A stretch of 61,939 nt of DNA, from NCBI GenBank assembly GCA_963204915.1, contig CAUJHS010000114.1:1-61939 (forward strand), given 5' to 3'. The DNA is from Planctomycetota bacterium (GTDB taxonomy: Bacteria > Planctomycetota > Planctomycetia > Pirellulales > Pirellulaceae). Below the pieces are notes generated by a model that worked only from the letters and a program-made list of their open reading frames with translations, was not told the origin of the DNA and ran no database searches. Numbering within the stretch: the first letter of the stretch is position 1; the number at the start of each line of letters is the position of its first letter. Both the position numbers and the translations under genes were made by a program. Positions 18,237-27,569 of this stretch are shown in pieces.

Positions 18237-19526
18237 TTAAAAGCGTGTTTCCGGTTTAACGCCAAGCAACTTGGCCAAAAGAAAACCGATGCCGGCGGCG
18301 CCGAAGCTCAAAAGTGCGCCCATCTTGACCGAGTCTTGGACAGGCCCAGGATCAGGAAATGCGGCCGACGAAACGAACAGCGCGACCGTGAAGCCAATTC
18401 CGGCCAGCGCTCCAAGCGTAACCACATGCCGATAGGTCATTCCTGCCGGCATTTCTAGACGCAGCACTTTTTCTGCGATCCAGGTGAACAACGTAATTCC
18501 TACCGGCTTTCCGACCAACAAACCCAGCAACACGAGCCAAGTACCTGCGCCAATGCTGCTGAACACAACACCAGCGTTGACGAGACCGAACAACCCTAAA
18601 ATCAACTCGACCGGGTTCTTCCACCAGTGCTCGAATTCGCTCAAGGTGTCGTGTCGACCAAGCTCCTCCCGCGCGTAGATGCCCAAATCGGTTTTTGCGT
18701 GAGGCATGATGGGTATGATGGGTGTCAGCCCAAGCGCCGGGTGAATTCCGGCTTTATAAAACGCCCACCAAGAGAGCACGCCGGGAATGAGCAGGTACCA
18801 CCAAAAACTTTGCAATCGGAGAAGCCGCTGGAACCCGAGGCCAATTACCACGGCGCCGACGGCGGCTAGCAGCCAAGTTGGGTTGAGATCGCCCGTTGGA
18901 TAGAAGACCGCCAGAATAATTAATCCTACGGCGTCGTCGGCAATCGCCAGTAGCAAGAGAAAGGAAATGGCGGGGTGTCCCGCTCCAAAAACGATTCTGG
19001 CGAACAGGTAACTAAAGGCGATATCCGTGGCGCACGGCACGGCCCAGCCATTTCCGAGCGTCTCCCATTGCCCCACTGCCAGAACACCGCCCGCATAGAG
19101 CAGCGCGGGGCCAACCACGCCTCCTGCCGTCGCCATGAGTGGCGTCATCGCTTTTCGCCGATTGGAAAGGGCTCCTCCGGGCAAGAGCGATTCCCAAACT
19201 TCCTTGGCGGCAAGTGCGAAGAACAACGCCATCAGCACATCGTTCACCAGAAAGTGAACGGTCAGACCATGTCCCGCAGAGCCGTTCGCATGATGTGCAT
19301 CGTCGCCCGCCTCCTCGGCGTGTCCAAACATCGCAGCAACATCGAAGTGAATGAAGCGATCGTAACTCCCTTCATGCGTAAGATGACCTTGGGCGTCGCG
19401 CTGTGACGGATCAACGTTTGCCCATACCAGCGCCACAACGGCGCCCGCAATAAGAAACAGGGAATTCTCAAAGAGGAACCGGATCGGTTTCGGCAGCTTA
19501 CTCGCATGTTTGTGCGACTCGGCCAT
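18237..19526 (-). CDS. nhaA: Na+/H+ antiporter NhaA
   Basis: 429 residues with about 12 membrane helices. The ion-binding pair is in AIADDAVGLIILAVFY; the other hallmarks are PCATDIAFSYLFARIVFG and GIGFTVALFVSSAAF. The protein exchanges external protons for internal sodium and helps in pH and salt balance. Unusual: the first periplasmic loop is extended and His/Asp/Glu-rich (residues about 70-90, HAEEAGDDAHHANG), as also seen in NuoL in this window. Start chosen at ATG 19526. Confidence 0.95.
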   Translation of the reverse strand: MAESHKHASKLPKPIRFLFENSLFLIAGAVVALVWANVDPSQRDAQGHLTHEGSYDRFIHFDVAAMFGHAEEAGDDAHHANGSAGHGLTVHFLVNDVLMALFFALAAKEVWESLLPGGALSNRRKAMTPLMATAGGVVGPALLYAGGVLAVGQWETLGNGWAVPCATDIAFSYLFARIVFGAGHPAISFLLLLAIADDAVGLIILAVFYPTGDLNPTWLLAAVGAVVIGLGFQRLLRLQSFWWYLLIPGVLSWWAFYKAGIHPALGLTPIIPIMPHAKTDLGIYAREELGRHDTLSEFEHWWKNPVELILGLFGLVNAGVVFSSIGAGTWLVLLGLLVGKPVGITLFTWIAEKVLRLEMPAGMTYRHVVTLGALAGIGFTVALFVSSAAFPDPGPVQDSVKMGALLSFGAAGIGFLLAKLLGVKPETRF

Positions 19527-19775
19527 ATCGACTCACTTCATGCTTACGGTTACACGCAGTATCGTTCAACAACCTGTGCGGGCGCGGTCCGCGTTGCGTC
19601 GGGCGATCAACATCTATCACCGATACGCCGAAAGAGCAACCCGTCGTCGCAAGAGGCGCATCAACAGTGCAACCCAAGCCCGGGGATCGCCCAACGGAAG
19701 ATCGCGTGTCAAATCAAGCGAGCCACTTGGGCTTTCTCGCGAACGCGATAATGATCGACGGGTCCCATGGTGCGT

Positions 19776-20981
19776 TTAGGGAGGATCTCGTTCTGAAGCA
19801 ATTTGAAAACGTATTTCCGAATAAAGCACGTCTTCATGTTGCGTTACGGGACGAGTCATGTCGACTTCAAAAGGACGGCGAATACTATTGCCAGCCAAAT
19901 CCTCCAGAGCCGAGTCGATACGCAGGACGTACTCGCCCGCATCCCAGTCTTGCTGGGGAATAAAACGCCAATGGGTTTCTGCTTGAGAAACATGCACGGC
20001 TCCAGGAACTGACGCGCCGTTTGAGTCGACCACGCGCAGGACCCGCTGCAACATGGCGTGATCAAGCGATTCGGGGAATCGCAGTTCAAGGGGGTCGCGT
20101 GTTTGGACCTTGGGCGGCGAGAGTCGCCAGTTTGAGGTGCGAGGCTGGTCGTCGTCAGGACTTATAACTTGGAAGGTCTTGCGGAAATCGCTTGCCAGCG
20201 GCTGACCTTGGGCGTCGGGCCATTTTGCGGAGATGATCAGTGTGTACGACTTCCCCTCCTCTAAAGCCGGACCGATTTCTTCGCGTGGCTTGAGACCGCG
20301 CTTAATCCGCCCGGGATCAAACAGCAGCGTGAACCGCGTACCCGATGAGTCCCAGAGCTCTTCACCCAGTTCTAGAAAGGGATCGTCGACGCTCTTCCCT
20401 GATGTCTCCATGAGACGAACATGGCGATATGCTTCGCCTCGGCTCATGGGATGCGAAAAGTGCAAGTAGAATTTCAGGAGATTCTCGGGCACCGTATCGG
20501 TCGTAGGAAAGATATGCTGGACACGAGCCGCAGAGGTTGTCCCCCGCTTGAGCGTGAAAATCTTTGAAATGGTTTGGGAGTCGGAGGAATTTGCTAACTT
20601 ACCTTCGAGACGCAAGATTGCTTGGTACGGCAAACCCGCCTCCAGCGGAAAGCGGGGTGTAAATACTAATACTCCGCCTTCGACGCGCGTTTCGCCCAAC
20701 ATAGGATTGCGGCCAGCGATGTCGCCAGCACCCGCATAAACAGCGAATGTATCGTCTAAAGTTCCCGCGGGCCCTTGCCTTTCTAAAACCGCGAGCGTCG
20801 CTTTGTTAAGCCCCACAACGACGAAGGAGCTTGCACCCTGTGACGATTGCTTCAATTCGATGCGCGGTTTCTCTGAGGTTTCTTGCGCTTCCGCCCGAAA
20901 CGAACAACCATACGCCATGAGGATGAGCAACATGGTGCTAAGTGGAGGGAAACCGTAATTTTTTGGCATCGAACAGGTCAT
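19776..20981 (-). CDS. Secreted protein with Ig-like (SbsA-type) domains, unknown function
   Basis: 401 residues with a hydrophobic signal segment (LSTMLLILMAYG, possible lipoprotein Cys in AYGCS). The body is rich in beta strands and has the bacterial Ig-like pattern: FTPRFPLEAGLPYQAILRLEG, FYLHFSHPMSRGEAYRHVRLM, WDAGEYVLRIDSALEDLAGNSIRRPFEV. The last motif is typical of SbsA Ig-like repeats, which are found in surface adhesion and scaffold proteins. The gene is minus-strand and follows another secreted protein after 160 bases. Role unknown. Confidence 0.75.
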   Translation of the reverse strand: MTCSMPKNYGFPPLSTMLLILMAYGCSFRAEAQETSEKPRIELKQSSQGASSFVVVGLNKATLAVLERQGPAGTLDDTFAVYAGAGDIAGRNPMLGETRVEGGVLVFTPRFPLEAGLPYQAILRLEGKLANSSDSQTISKIFTLKRGTTSAARVQHIFPTTDTVPENLLKFYLHFSHPMSRGEAYRHVRLMETSGKSVDDPFLELGEELWDSSGTRFTLLFDPGRIKRGLKPREEIGPALEEGKSYTLIISAKWPDAQGQPLASDFRKTFQVISPDDDQPRTSNWRLSPPKVQTRDPLELRFPESLDHAMLQRVLRVVDSNGASVPGAVHVSQAETHWRFIPQQDWDAGEYVLRIDSALEDLAGNSIRRPFEVDMTRPVTQHEDVLYSEIRFQIASERDPP

Positions 20982-21141
20982 TCTCTAGGGCTATCTCGAA
21001 AGGTTTTACGAAACCGGAGAAGGCTGTGCCTGATCTCCAGTCGGCGTGCGACGTGCGCGGTTTGAATTCCGCGATGGGATCAACCGGACGACGTCGAGAA
21101 CTCGTCCGGATGCTTACCGATGTCGTCGCGACGAGCAGGAG

Positions 21142-22248
21142 TTACGGCAACGCGATTGTCTTCAGGTTTTGCTTGCCGTCTTCCGTTTGCACAAGAACGA
21201 CGGCTCGTTCTCCGTTCAAGCGATCCAACTGCGTGATGCCCTGCAATTCATCGATCGTTGAATAAGAAAGCCCTGCCTTGTCGGCCACGGGCTTGGTGAT
21301 GGCTTCAATCTTGTCGATGCCTTCCGTGGGTATCTTCATCACACCGCGACTGCTGTTCGCCATCAGGATGTAATCTTTGCCGTTTTGCTCATAGACAAAC
21401 ATATCCAGCGGTCGATTACGATTGCCCAGTTCCGCCACGGTCACGCCTTGAATCTTGTCGCCGGGCTTAATCTGCGAGACGGGGAACTTCACTAGCGGCG
21501 TGCAAGTGTAAGCCGCCAGAAGGTGCGTTTGGCCTTCGATGTCGTAATGAGTGAAAGTACGAACGGGCGATTGCGTTTCGAATTTTCCGTGAGCTCCGTG
21601 AAAAATCTCGACACTCGCGCCATCGTCCACCTGGCCAAAGGGATAAGGAATCGAGCGCAACTTCGACGCAAACTCCTCATTCGACAAACCAGCAACGTAC
21701 ACACGGCCGTCAACGTATTCGATGTCCGTAATCGCTTGAAGCCGCAACGGCTCATTGCGACGGTCGCGGGCTTCTGCATCAGGAGCGTTGGGCAATGCCG
21801 CTTTCGCGTAAGTCGCATTCTTCAACGAGAACTCAGAAATCTCACCCGAGGGCGCGACACGAAGAATCACAGGAGCCGCATCCGGTCCCCGGCCGCGTGA
21901 CACCGAAAGATAGATATTGCCGCTTTGCGGATTCACCGCCAGATCGTTGATGAGAATTGATTGCGGGCTGGCTCCGAGAAGTTCCGCGATCTTTTCGTTG
22001 ACGCCCTCGATGTTGTAATCAGCTTTTTTGGCTTCACCCTGATTGTCGTTCGTTTGTATTGCGAAAACTGCTGCACTACGCGAGTCGCCCACCAACAGCA
22101 CGCCTTCGGGCGCAAAGGCCAAAGAGCCCGCCGACTTCAAGTCGGGCGAACCCTGTTGAAACGCTTCTTCGGCCGCATTGGCGTTCCACGCCGCCAGCAC
22201 GGCTAACAATGCGAAACACGCGCGAGAGAAGCAGTGATTTAACTTCAT
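21142..22248 (-). CDS. Secreted beta-propeller-like protein
   Basis: 368 residues from ATG 22248, with AAGGAG six bases upstream. A clear signal peptide (CFSRACFALLAVLAAWNANA) is followed by repeats typical of a beta-propeller: LAFAPEGVLLVGDSRSAAVFAI, NDLAVNPQSGNIYLSVSRG, ITDIEYVDGRVYVAGLSNEEFAS, ILMANSSRGVMKIP, and a closing LNGERAVVLVQTEDGKQNL. The protein probably sits outside the cytoplasm and binds something. No enzyme motif is visible. It could be related to NHL or SMP-30-type propellers. Confidence 0.7.
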   Translation of the reverse strand: MKLNHCFSRACFALLAVLAAWNANAAEEAFQQGSPDLKSAGSLAFAPEGVLLVGDSRSAAVFAIQTNDNQGEAKKADYNIEGVNEKIAELLGASPQSILINDLAVNPQSGNIYLSVSRGRGPDAAPVILRVAPSGEISEFSLKNATYAKAALPNAPDAEARDRRNEPLRLQAITDIEYVDGRVYVAGLSNEEFASKLRSIPYPFGQVDDGASVEIFHGAHGKFETQSPVRTFTHYDIEGQTHLLAAYTCTPLVKFPVSQIKPGDKIQGVTVAELGNRNRPLDMFVYEQNGKDYILMANSSRGVMKIPTEGIDKIEAITKPVADKAGLSYSTIDELQGITQLDRLNGERAVVLVQTEDGKQNLKTIALP

Positions 22249-22433
22249 TGGCAACTCCTTCATCAGAATAGAATGCTTGAAGAGACCGGACCTGCCCGGC
22301 CGACACGACGCATTATGGCAGGCTGGCGGCGCATTACAAGTAAACATTGCTGTTGAAGGTGCAATCACCGCGCGCGCCGACCAAGCCCCCTTGGCGATGG
22401 CGCCTTGATGGTCCTGATCCAACAAAGTTGCCT

Positions 22434-22715
22434 TCACCCCGTGGGGTTCTCAATCCAATTACGGTAACACGTGAGGCAAAGAAACAACGTCAGTTTGCGG
22501 TGAATTTGCTCGGTCGCTTCGTGCGCCGATAGATGGTTGAGTTGTTGTACGAGTTCGTTCAACTCGGACGTGACGTCCCGAGCCAGGTCTTCCTGCGTGA
22601 ACTCCGGCGGCGTGGGGTCCAGCAGCGCTTCAATGCGCACGAGGTAGAATTCGGCTTGGCCGAATTTAAGCTCCTTGAGGCAACGATCGCAAAACAAGGG
22701 GGCGGGCGTATTCAT
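22434..22715 (-). CDS. Small zinc-ribbon protein
   Basis: 93 residues. Two CxxC pairs, FCDRCLKEL near the start and LCLTCYRNW near the end, imply a zinc ribbon with a helical middle region (LARDVTSELNELVQQLNHL). I do not recognise the family. It is divergent from the TPR gene. Confidence 0.6.
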   Translation of the reverse strand: MNTPAPLFCDRCLKELKFGQAEFYLVRIEALLDPTPPEFTQEDLARDVTSELNELVQQLNHLSAHEATEQIHRKLTLFLCLTCYRNWIENPTG

Positions 22716-22828
22716 GAAGCGTGCTGCGCCGGACGACGGCGCATCCGTCTTGCTTGGCTTTGTCGGCGTCGGGTATTCTGAACCTTGTGCGTTAACTCTA
22801 AGTTTTGTCTGGCTTTGCGAGGCGCCGA

Positions 22829-24742
22829 ATGGCTCATCTCAATCGCTGTCACTGCGCCGGCTTCAACATTGCCAACCTTGTTGCCGCAGCAGCGCTTGTC
22901 GTTCTGACCCTCACGCTCATCATAACCCAACAAGGGGTGTTCGGTGCGGAGGAGGATTCCGAAACTCCCCCGCTACCGCAAACGGCCTCGGCAACGTCGC
23001 TCGACGACCGGATTCAACAGCTCATCGAACAGCTGGGCTCCGAGCAATACGCCACGCGCGAGCGCGCGCAGAGCGAGCTCAAGCGTCTCGGGCTTACGGC
23101 GTTTGACGCGCTGTACGAAGCACAAAACCATGAAGACATTGAGATCTCCTTACGAGCTCAATACCTTGTGCGCAGCTTGACCGTCGATTGGGCGAATGAA
23201 GACGATCCCAATGAGGTCAAGCGCATCCTGCGGGGTTATAGCGATAAAAAGGAGAAGGACCGCAAAACGCGCATGGACCAGCTTGGCAAGTTGCCTGAAT
23301 GGATGGGAACTGAGGCCCTCGCGCGACTGGCCCGTTTTGAGCGCTCGCCGGTGCTTTCCAAACAGGCGGCGCTGTTGGTGATGAGCCAGGCGCCTCCGGA
23401 CGATGCACCGCGGCGAGAGCGTCTTGCCTCGCGCATTGAAGGGACGATGGAATTGAGCAAACGTCCGGCGGCTCAATGGTTGCGCACGCACGCTCAAACG
23501 CTGCGAGATCCCGTGTCCACGCTGGACGCATGGAAAGGCATCATTGCCGACGAACAACGCACCTTAGAGGAGTATCCCGGGAAGACCAGCCGAGACCTGG
23601 TTCTCAGCCTGCTCCGCTGGCAAGCCGAGTTTCTTATTAAACTTGACCGGGAAGACGACGCCCAAGAAGTGATGCGGCAAGCGGTGACGCTTCTTCAGGG
23701 TTCGCGAGAGCAAATCATTGAAACGATCGACTGGTTGATGGCCCACGAAGCTTGGACGCTCGTGGATGAAATCGCCACGCGGTACTCCGATCTGTTCGCG
23801 AAGGACTCGCTGCTGCTGTACCGGTTGGCTGAGTCGCAGTTGAAGCAACAAAAGACCAAGGAGGCGGAAGCCGCAGCGCTGAAAGCGTTTGAGGTTCCCA
23901 ACGAGAATACCTTGGAGCGTCTTGAATGGGCTTACCGCTTGCATCAAAGCCGCGGTCTCGTCGATTGGGCGGAACGTGAATATCGTTTCGTTATCGAGAA
24001 AGAGCCGCTTGTTTCAGCCGCTGGCTTGCGTGCTCGGCAAAGATTGGCCGAGATGCTTCATGACCACGAGCGGAATCAAGACGCAGCGGAGGTGTATCAG
24101 CCCGTCGCACAGGCGATCGAGCGAGATCCCAACGTCGAACGTGGCGTCATGCAGGCCCAATATGATCCCGCGGGGATTCAAAGCCGCTATCATTACTTCC
24201 TAGCCGAACACGCGCGCCAACAGAAGGACTATAAGACCCAGCGTGCGGAGCTCGAAAAGGCGGTCGAATATGACCCAACCGAAGCCGACGCCTTGATCGC
24301 CATGCATCATTCGCCCGACGCGGATGGCGCTTTCCGCGACAAAGCGCGCCGTTTGATCGAATCCGCCTCCTCGTCATTCCGAGAACAAATTGCGCAACAG
24401 CGCCTGCAAAGCGAACGATTAGCGAATAACGATGTGATGCGGGAGCGGGCCGACTACTATTTGGCAATGTTCAATAATCAATTCGCCTGGCTTGTAAGTA
24501 ACACCTTTGGCGATTTTAAAGAAGCCTTGCGGTTAAGCCAAGAATCGCTCACGTTACGGCCCAATACCGGCGCCTATCTTGATACGCTGGCCCATTGCTA
24601 TCACGCCGTGGGAGACTTGGAAAACGCGGTCAAGTATCAGTCCTTAGCCGCCGAACAGGAGCCGCATGCAGATCAGATTGGGCGCAAACTGGCGTTTTTC
24701 AAAAAGGAGCTCGAACAATCGAAGAAGAAGCCCTCCAAATAA
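22829..24742 (+). CDS. Membrane-anchored TPR-repeat protein
   Basis: 637 residues from ATG 22829 (MAHLNRCHCAGF); an alternative start eight codons earlier is possible. One hydrophobic N-terminal segment (AALVVLTLTLIITQQGVF) is a signal or anchor. The rest is almost entirely helical, with TPR-like pairs (EREYRFVIEKEPLVSAAGLRARQRL, AELEKAVEYDPTEADALIAM, LRLSQESLTLRPNTGAYLDTLAHCYHAVGDLENAVKYQ). The final repeats are clear TPRs. The likely role is protein scaffolding outside the cytoplasm. The DUF2752 gene follows directly. Confidence 0.8.
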   Translation: MAHLNRCHCAGFNIANLVAAAALVVLTLTLIITQQGVFGAEEDSETPPLPQTASATSLDDRIQQLIEQLGSEQYATRERAQSELKRLGLTAFDALYEAQNHEDIEISLRAQYLVRSLTVDWANEDDPNEVKRILRGYSDKKEKDRKTRMDQLGKLPEWMGTEALARLARFERSPVLSKQAALLVMSQAPPDDAPRRERLASRIEGTMELSKRPAAQWLRTHAQTLRDPVSTLDAWKGIIADEQRTLEEYPGKTSRDLVLSLLRWQAEFLIKLDREDDAQEVMRQAVTLLQGSREQIIETIDWLMAHEAWTLVDEIATRYSDLFAKDSLLLYRLAESQLKQQKTKEAEAAALKAFEVPNENTLERLEWAYRLHQSRGLVDWAEREYRFVIEKEPLVSAAGLRARQRLAEMLHDHERNQDAAEVYQPVAQAIERDPNVERGVMQAQYDPAGIQSRYHYFLAEHARQQKDYKTQRAELEKAVEYDPTEADALIAMHHSPDADGAFRDKARRLIESASSSFREQIAQQRLQSERLANNDVMRERADYYLAMFNNQFAWLVSNTFGDFKEALRLSQESLTLRPNTGAYLDTLAHCYHAVGDLENAVKYQSLAAEQEPHADQIGRKLAFFKKELEQSKKKPSK

Positions 24743-24747
24743 CGGCT

Positions 24748-25194
24748 TTGGAATCGCACTTACCGTCGTGGCGTCGTGACGCATCCCTGCATTGGGTGTT
24801 GTTGATCATGGCCAGCAGCGCTGTAGCGCTGTCGTTCCTGTTGCGCGCCCCCGGGGGTGACCCGGTCTTGCTTCCTTTCTTCGACCAACCCCTACCGGGG
24901 ATGTGTACTTTTAAGCGCTTCGCTGGCGTGGGATGTCCCGGATGTGGACTCACTCGGTGCTTTGTGAGCCTGGCGCATGGCGACGTCCGGTCGGCGTGGG
25001 AATTCAATCCCGCCGGGATTTTGTTGTTCGCCGCCGCGATCTTTCAAATTCCGTATCGCTTGGCGCAAATTTCGCGTATTCGCCGCGGGCTGCCCGAGTT
25101 ACGGTGGCGGGCGCTCGATTGGGCGCTCTGGCTAATTCTGTTCGCACTGCTCGCACAGTGGGTTGTCAGGACGGTCGATCCAACATGGCTATGA
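24748..25194 (+). CDS. DUF2752 membrane protein
   Basis: About 148 residues if translation begins at TTG 24748, five bases after the TPR stop. An in-frame ATG at 24808 would cut the first helix, so the start is uncertain. The motif FAGVGCPGCGLTRCF is the hallmark of DUF2752. Two or three membrane helices follow. Function unknown. The coding region overlaps the hydrolase gene by four bases (ATGA), so the two are probably translated together. Confidence 0.8.
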   Translation: MESHLPSWRRDASLHWVLLIMASSAVALSFLLRAPGGDPVLLPFFDQPLPGMCTFKRFAGVGCPGCGLTRCFVSLAHGDVRSAWEFNPAGILLFAAAIFQIPYRLAQISRIRRGLPELRWRALDWALWLILFALLAQWVVRTVDPTWL

Positions 25195-25982
25195 AACGCA
25201 TTAATCTGGGCGAAGTCTGGTTGAACGTCGAAGAACGTGGTCAAGGCTCACCGTTGTTGCTGGTTCACGGGTTTCCGTTGGACCACACCATGTGGAGTGA
25301 ACAGATCGAGGGGTTATCTTCGCATTTTCGCGTTATTGCCCCGGACCTGCGTGGGTTTGGTCATAGTGACGCAGGAAAACAACCGCTGACCATGGATCGG
25401 TTCGCTGATGATCTTGCGGCCCTTTTAGACGCGTTGGAAATCTCCGTACCCCTGGTTTATTGCGGGCTTTCCATGGGAGGCTATGTCGGTTGGCGTTTCA
25501 TGGAGCGATACGGTGACCGCGTGAAACAACTCATTCAGTGCGACACGCGCGCTGCGGCCGATTCGCCGCAAGCGGCGAAAACTCGTCGTGAGACTGCGGA
25601 GCGCGTTCGTCGCGAAGGCCAAGCCGTGGTCGCCCAGTCGATGAAGGCGAAACTGTTCGCTCCGGAAACGGCCGAGAATAATCCAGATATCGTCGCCGCG
25701 ATGGAAAGTGTGATGCTGGCGACGCCTCGCGAGACGATCGCCGGCGCCCTTGTGGGGATGGCCGAACGACCGGACTCGACAAAGGACTTATCGCAAATCA
25801 AGGTTCCTACGTTGCTGTTGGTTGGCGAACATGACGCGATTACGCCCCCCCAGGAGATGCGGCAACTCGTTAAGGATTTGCCCAAAAGTCGGTTGATTGA
25901 AATCCCGGCGGCAGGTCACATGGCCCCGTTGGAATCTCCCGCGGCGGTTAACGCGGCCATCCTGGAGTTTTTGAATTCATAG
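25191..25982 (+). CDS. Alpha/beta hydrolase
   Basis: 263 residues from ATG 25191, which shares ATGA with the upstream stop; ATG 25185 is the alternative. Catalytic triad motifs are complete: oxyanion region VHGFPLDHTMW, nucleophile elbow GLSMGG, Asp in LLVGEHDAITPP and His in PAAGHMAPLE. The family covers lipases, haloperoxidase-like and C-C hydrolases. Specificity cannot be read from the sequence. Confidence 0.9.
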   Translation: MKRINLGEVWLNVEERGQGSPLLLVHGFPLDHTMWSEQIEGLSSHFRVIAPDLRGFGHSDAGKQPLTMDRFADDLAALLDALEISVPLVYCGLSMGGYVGWRFMERYGDRVKQLIQCDTRAAADSPQAAKTRRETAERVRREGQAVVAQSMKAKLFAPETAENNPDIVAAMESVMLATPRETIAGALVGMAERPDSTKDLSQIKVPTLLLVGEHDAITPPQEMRQLVKDLPKSRLIEIPAAGHMAPLESPAAVNAAILEFLNS

Positions 25983-26052
25983 CCGCGAAAGACTTCACCG
26001 CTTCCGTAAAAACCCTGGCCGCCTTCCTGCTTGCACTCTAAATTCGAGGCCG

Positions 26053-27132
26053 CTATGCGACGCGCGGCTCGCTGACGCCAAGTCTCGAAATTACCGCATC
26101 GCCCATTTGACGCGTCGTTAGCGAACCGCCCAAGTCACGCGTATGTCGGCCTTCGCCAAGCGCGGCGCCCACGGCGCTACGGATATGCTCGGCCGCTGCC
26201 CGTAGTTCAAGGTGGTCAAGCATCATCGCGGCGCTAAGAATTGCGGCAACGGGGTTGGCGACTCCCTGTCCGGCAATGTCGGGCGCTGAGCCGTGAACCG
26301 GCTCAAACATTGAGGGATAGGTTCGCTCAGGGTTGGTATTGGTGCTGGGGGCAAGCCCTAACCCGCCGCTAAGCACACCCCCTAAATCGGTTAAGAGATC
26401 GCCGAAAAGGTTCGAAGCGACGATCACATCAAAATGTTCAGGACAACGCACCATGTTCATTGCGGCCGCATCGCAATGCTGTCGCTCGGCATGGACATCG
26501 GGGAATTGGGGCGCTAGTTCCTCCAACAACTCATCCCACAATACGTACGCATAGCGCTGGGCGTTGGATTTGGTGATCATCGTCAGGCGCCGCCGGCGCT
26601 TGCAGGCCATGTCAAACGCGAATCGAAGAATACGCTCGACTCCTCGGCGCGTATGAAGTGCGGTTTGAACGGCAAACTCGTCGGGTCGCCCGCGACGAAA
26701 TCGTCCACCGTTGTCAACGTATTCCCCTTCTGAGTTTTCACGAATCACCAGCATGTCGATGTCGGCCGAGCCTTTTCCGGCGAGAACGCTTTTGACGCCG
26801 GGGAAGAGACGCGCCGGTCGCATGCACGCATACTGGTCAAAAGTTTGACGAATCGTCACAAGGGGCGCCAGCGTCACGTAGTCGGGGATTTTCGCAGGCC
26901 ATCCCACGGCGCCCAAAAGGATTGCGTCAAAAGGCCGTAGAACGTCCAGAAAATTCTCCGGCGCCACTCGGCCATGGGTTTCCCAATACTTAGCGCCCCA
27001 GGGCAAGGTGGTTTTTTCGAGTTGGAATCCACCGTCCAAATCTTGCACCGCGTCGAGCACTCGCACCGCTTCGTCGATTACCTCGGGACCGATACCATCG
27101 CCGGGATACACTGCGATTTTGAAAATGGGCAT
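26053..27132 (-). CDS. Isocitrate/isopropylmalate-type dehydrogenase, tartrate/D-malate dehydrogenase-like
   Basis: 359 residues. NAD-dependent beta-decarboxylating dehydrogenase fold: IAVYPGDGIGPEV at the start, RENSEGEYVDNGGR, HCDAAAMNMV, NLFGDLLTDLGGVLSGGLGLAPS and EPVHGSAPDIAGQGVANP. Several stretches (FDAILLGAVGWP, the FDQYACMRPARLFPGV region, DIDMLVIRENSEGEY) fit the tartrate dehydrogenase/decarboxylase and D-malate dehydrogenase group better than LeuB. No leuCD genes are close by, in line with that. Assigning the exact substrate needs biochemical work or phylogeny. Upstream neighbours are a small membrane protein and queE. Confidence 0.88.
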   Translation of the reverse strand: MPIFKIAVYPGDGIGPEVIDEAVRVLDAVQDLDGGFQLEKTTLPWGAKYWETHGRVAPENFLDVLRPFDAILLGAVGWPAKIPDYVTLAPLVTIRQTFDQYACMRPARLFPGVKSVLAGKGSADIDMLVIRENSEGEYVDNGGRFRRGRPDEFAVQTALHTRRGVERILRFAFDMACKRRRRLTMITKSNAQRYAYVLWDELLEELAPQFPDVHAERQHCDAAAMNMVRCPEHFDVIVASNLFGDLLTDLGGVLSGGLGLAPSTNTNPERTYPSMFEPVHGSAPDIAGQGVANPVAAILSAAMMLDHLELRAAAEHIRSAVGAALGEGRHTRDLGGSLTTRQMGDAVISRLGVSEPRVA

Positions 27133-27152
27133 AGCGTTCCTACCTTCGTTGC

Positions 27153-27557
27153 TTAGTTCTTTCCATTACCCTCATGCCGACGATAACGATCAATCTCTTT
27201 GCGCAGCAATTCTTCTTCCTCGATGCGCTGCTTTTGAAACTCGCGGAAGAACGACTGCGTACTTGCCGCGTCGCTCCCTGCGAGAAAGATAATCCAAACC
27301 ACTGCCGACAAGACGCCGCACCAATACAACGCCTCGCCAGGCGGTTCGTCGACCCAGAGTCCGCCAATGATCGCTAAACCTACGGCGCCAATCAAAACGC
27401 TCGCTTGCATGCGACGCCGAAACTGAACTCGGCGATAAGTCCGCTCGTGCGGGTCCAGCGCTGCGGTCTCATGGGAGCTGCGCGCGACCCAATGCGAAAC
27501 AACCAGTGCAATCGAGAGAACAATCAGAAAGGAGCCAAAGATAAGCGACGGCCACAT
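27153..27557 (-). CDS. Small membrane protein, unknown function
   Basis: 134 residues. One helix at the N-terminus (LIFGSFLIVLSIALVVSH), two more in the middle (SVLIGAVGLAIIGGLWV, LYWCGVLSAVVWIIFLAG), and a charged C-terminal helix rich in Glu, Arg and Lys. Twelve bases after queE and 20 before the dehydrogenase, so probably one transcript. No recognised family. Confidence 0.65.
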   Translation of the reverse strand: MWPSLIFGSFLIVLSIALVVSHWVARSSHETAALDPHERTYRRVQFRRRMQASVLIGAVGLAIIGGLWVDEPPGEALYWCGVLSAVVWIIFLAGSDAASTQSFFREFQKQRIEEEELLRKEIDRYRRHEGNGKN

Positions 27558-27569
27558 GGTGGGTCCAAT

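Noticed and set aside
26053-27132. Gene considered as leuB
   Set aside because: Internal stretches fit the tartrate/D-malate dehydrogenase group better, and no leuCD genes are in the window.
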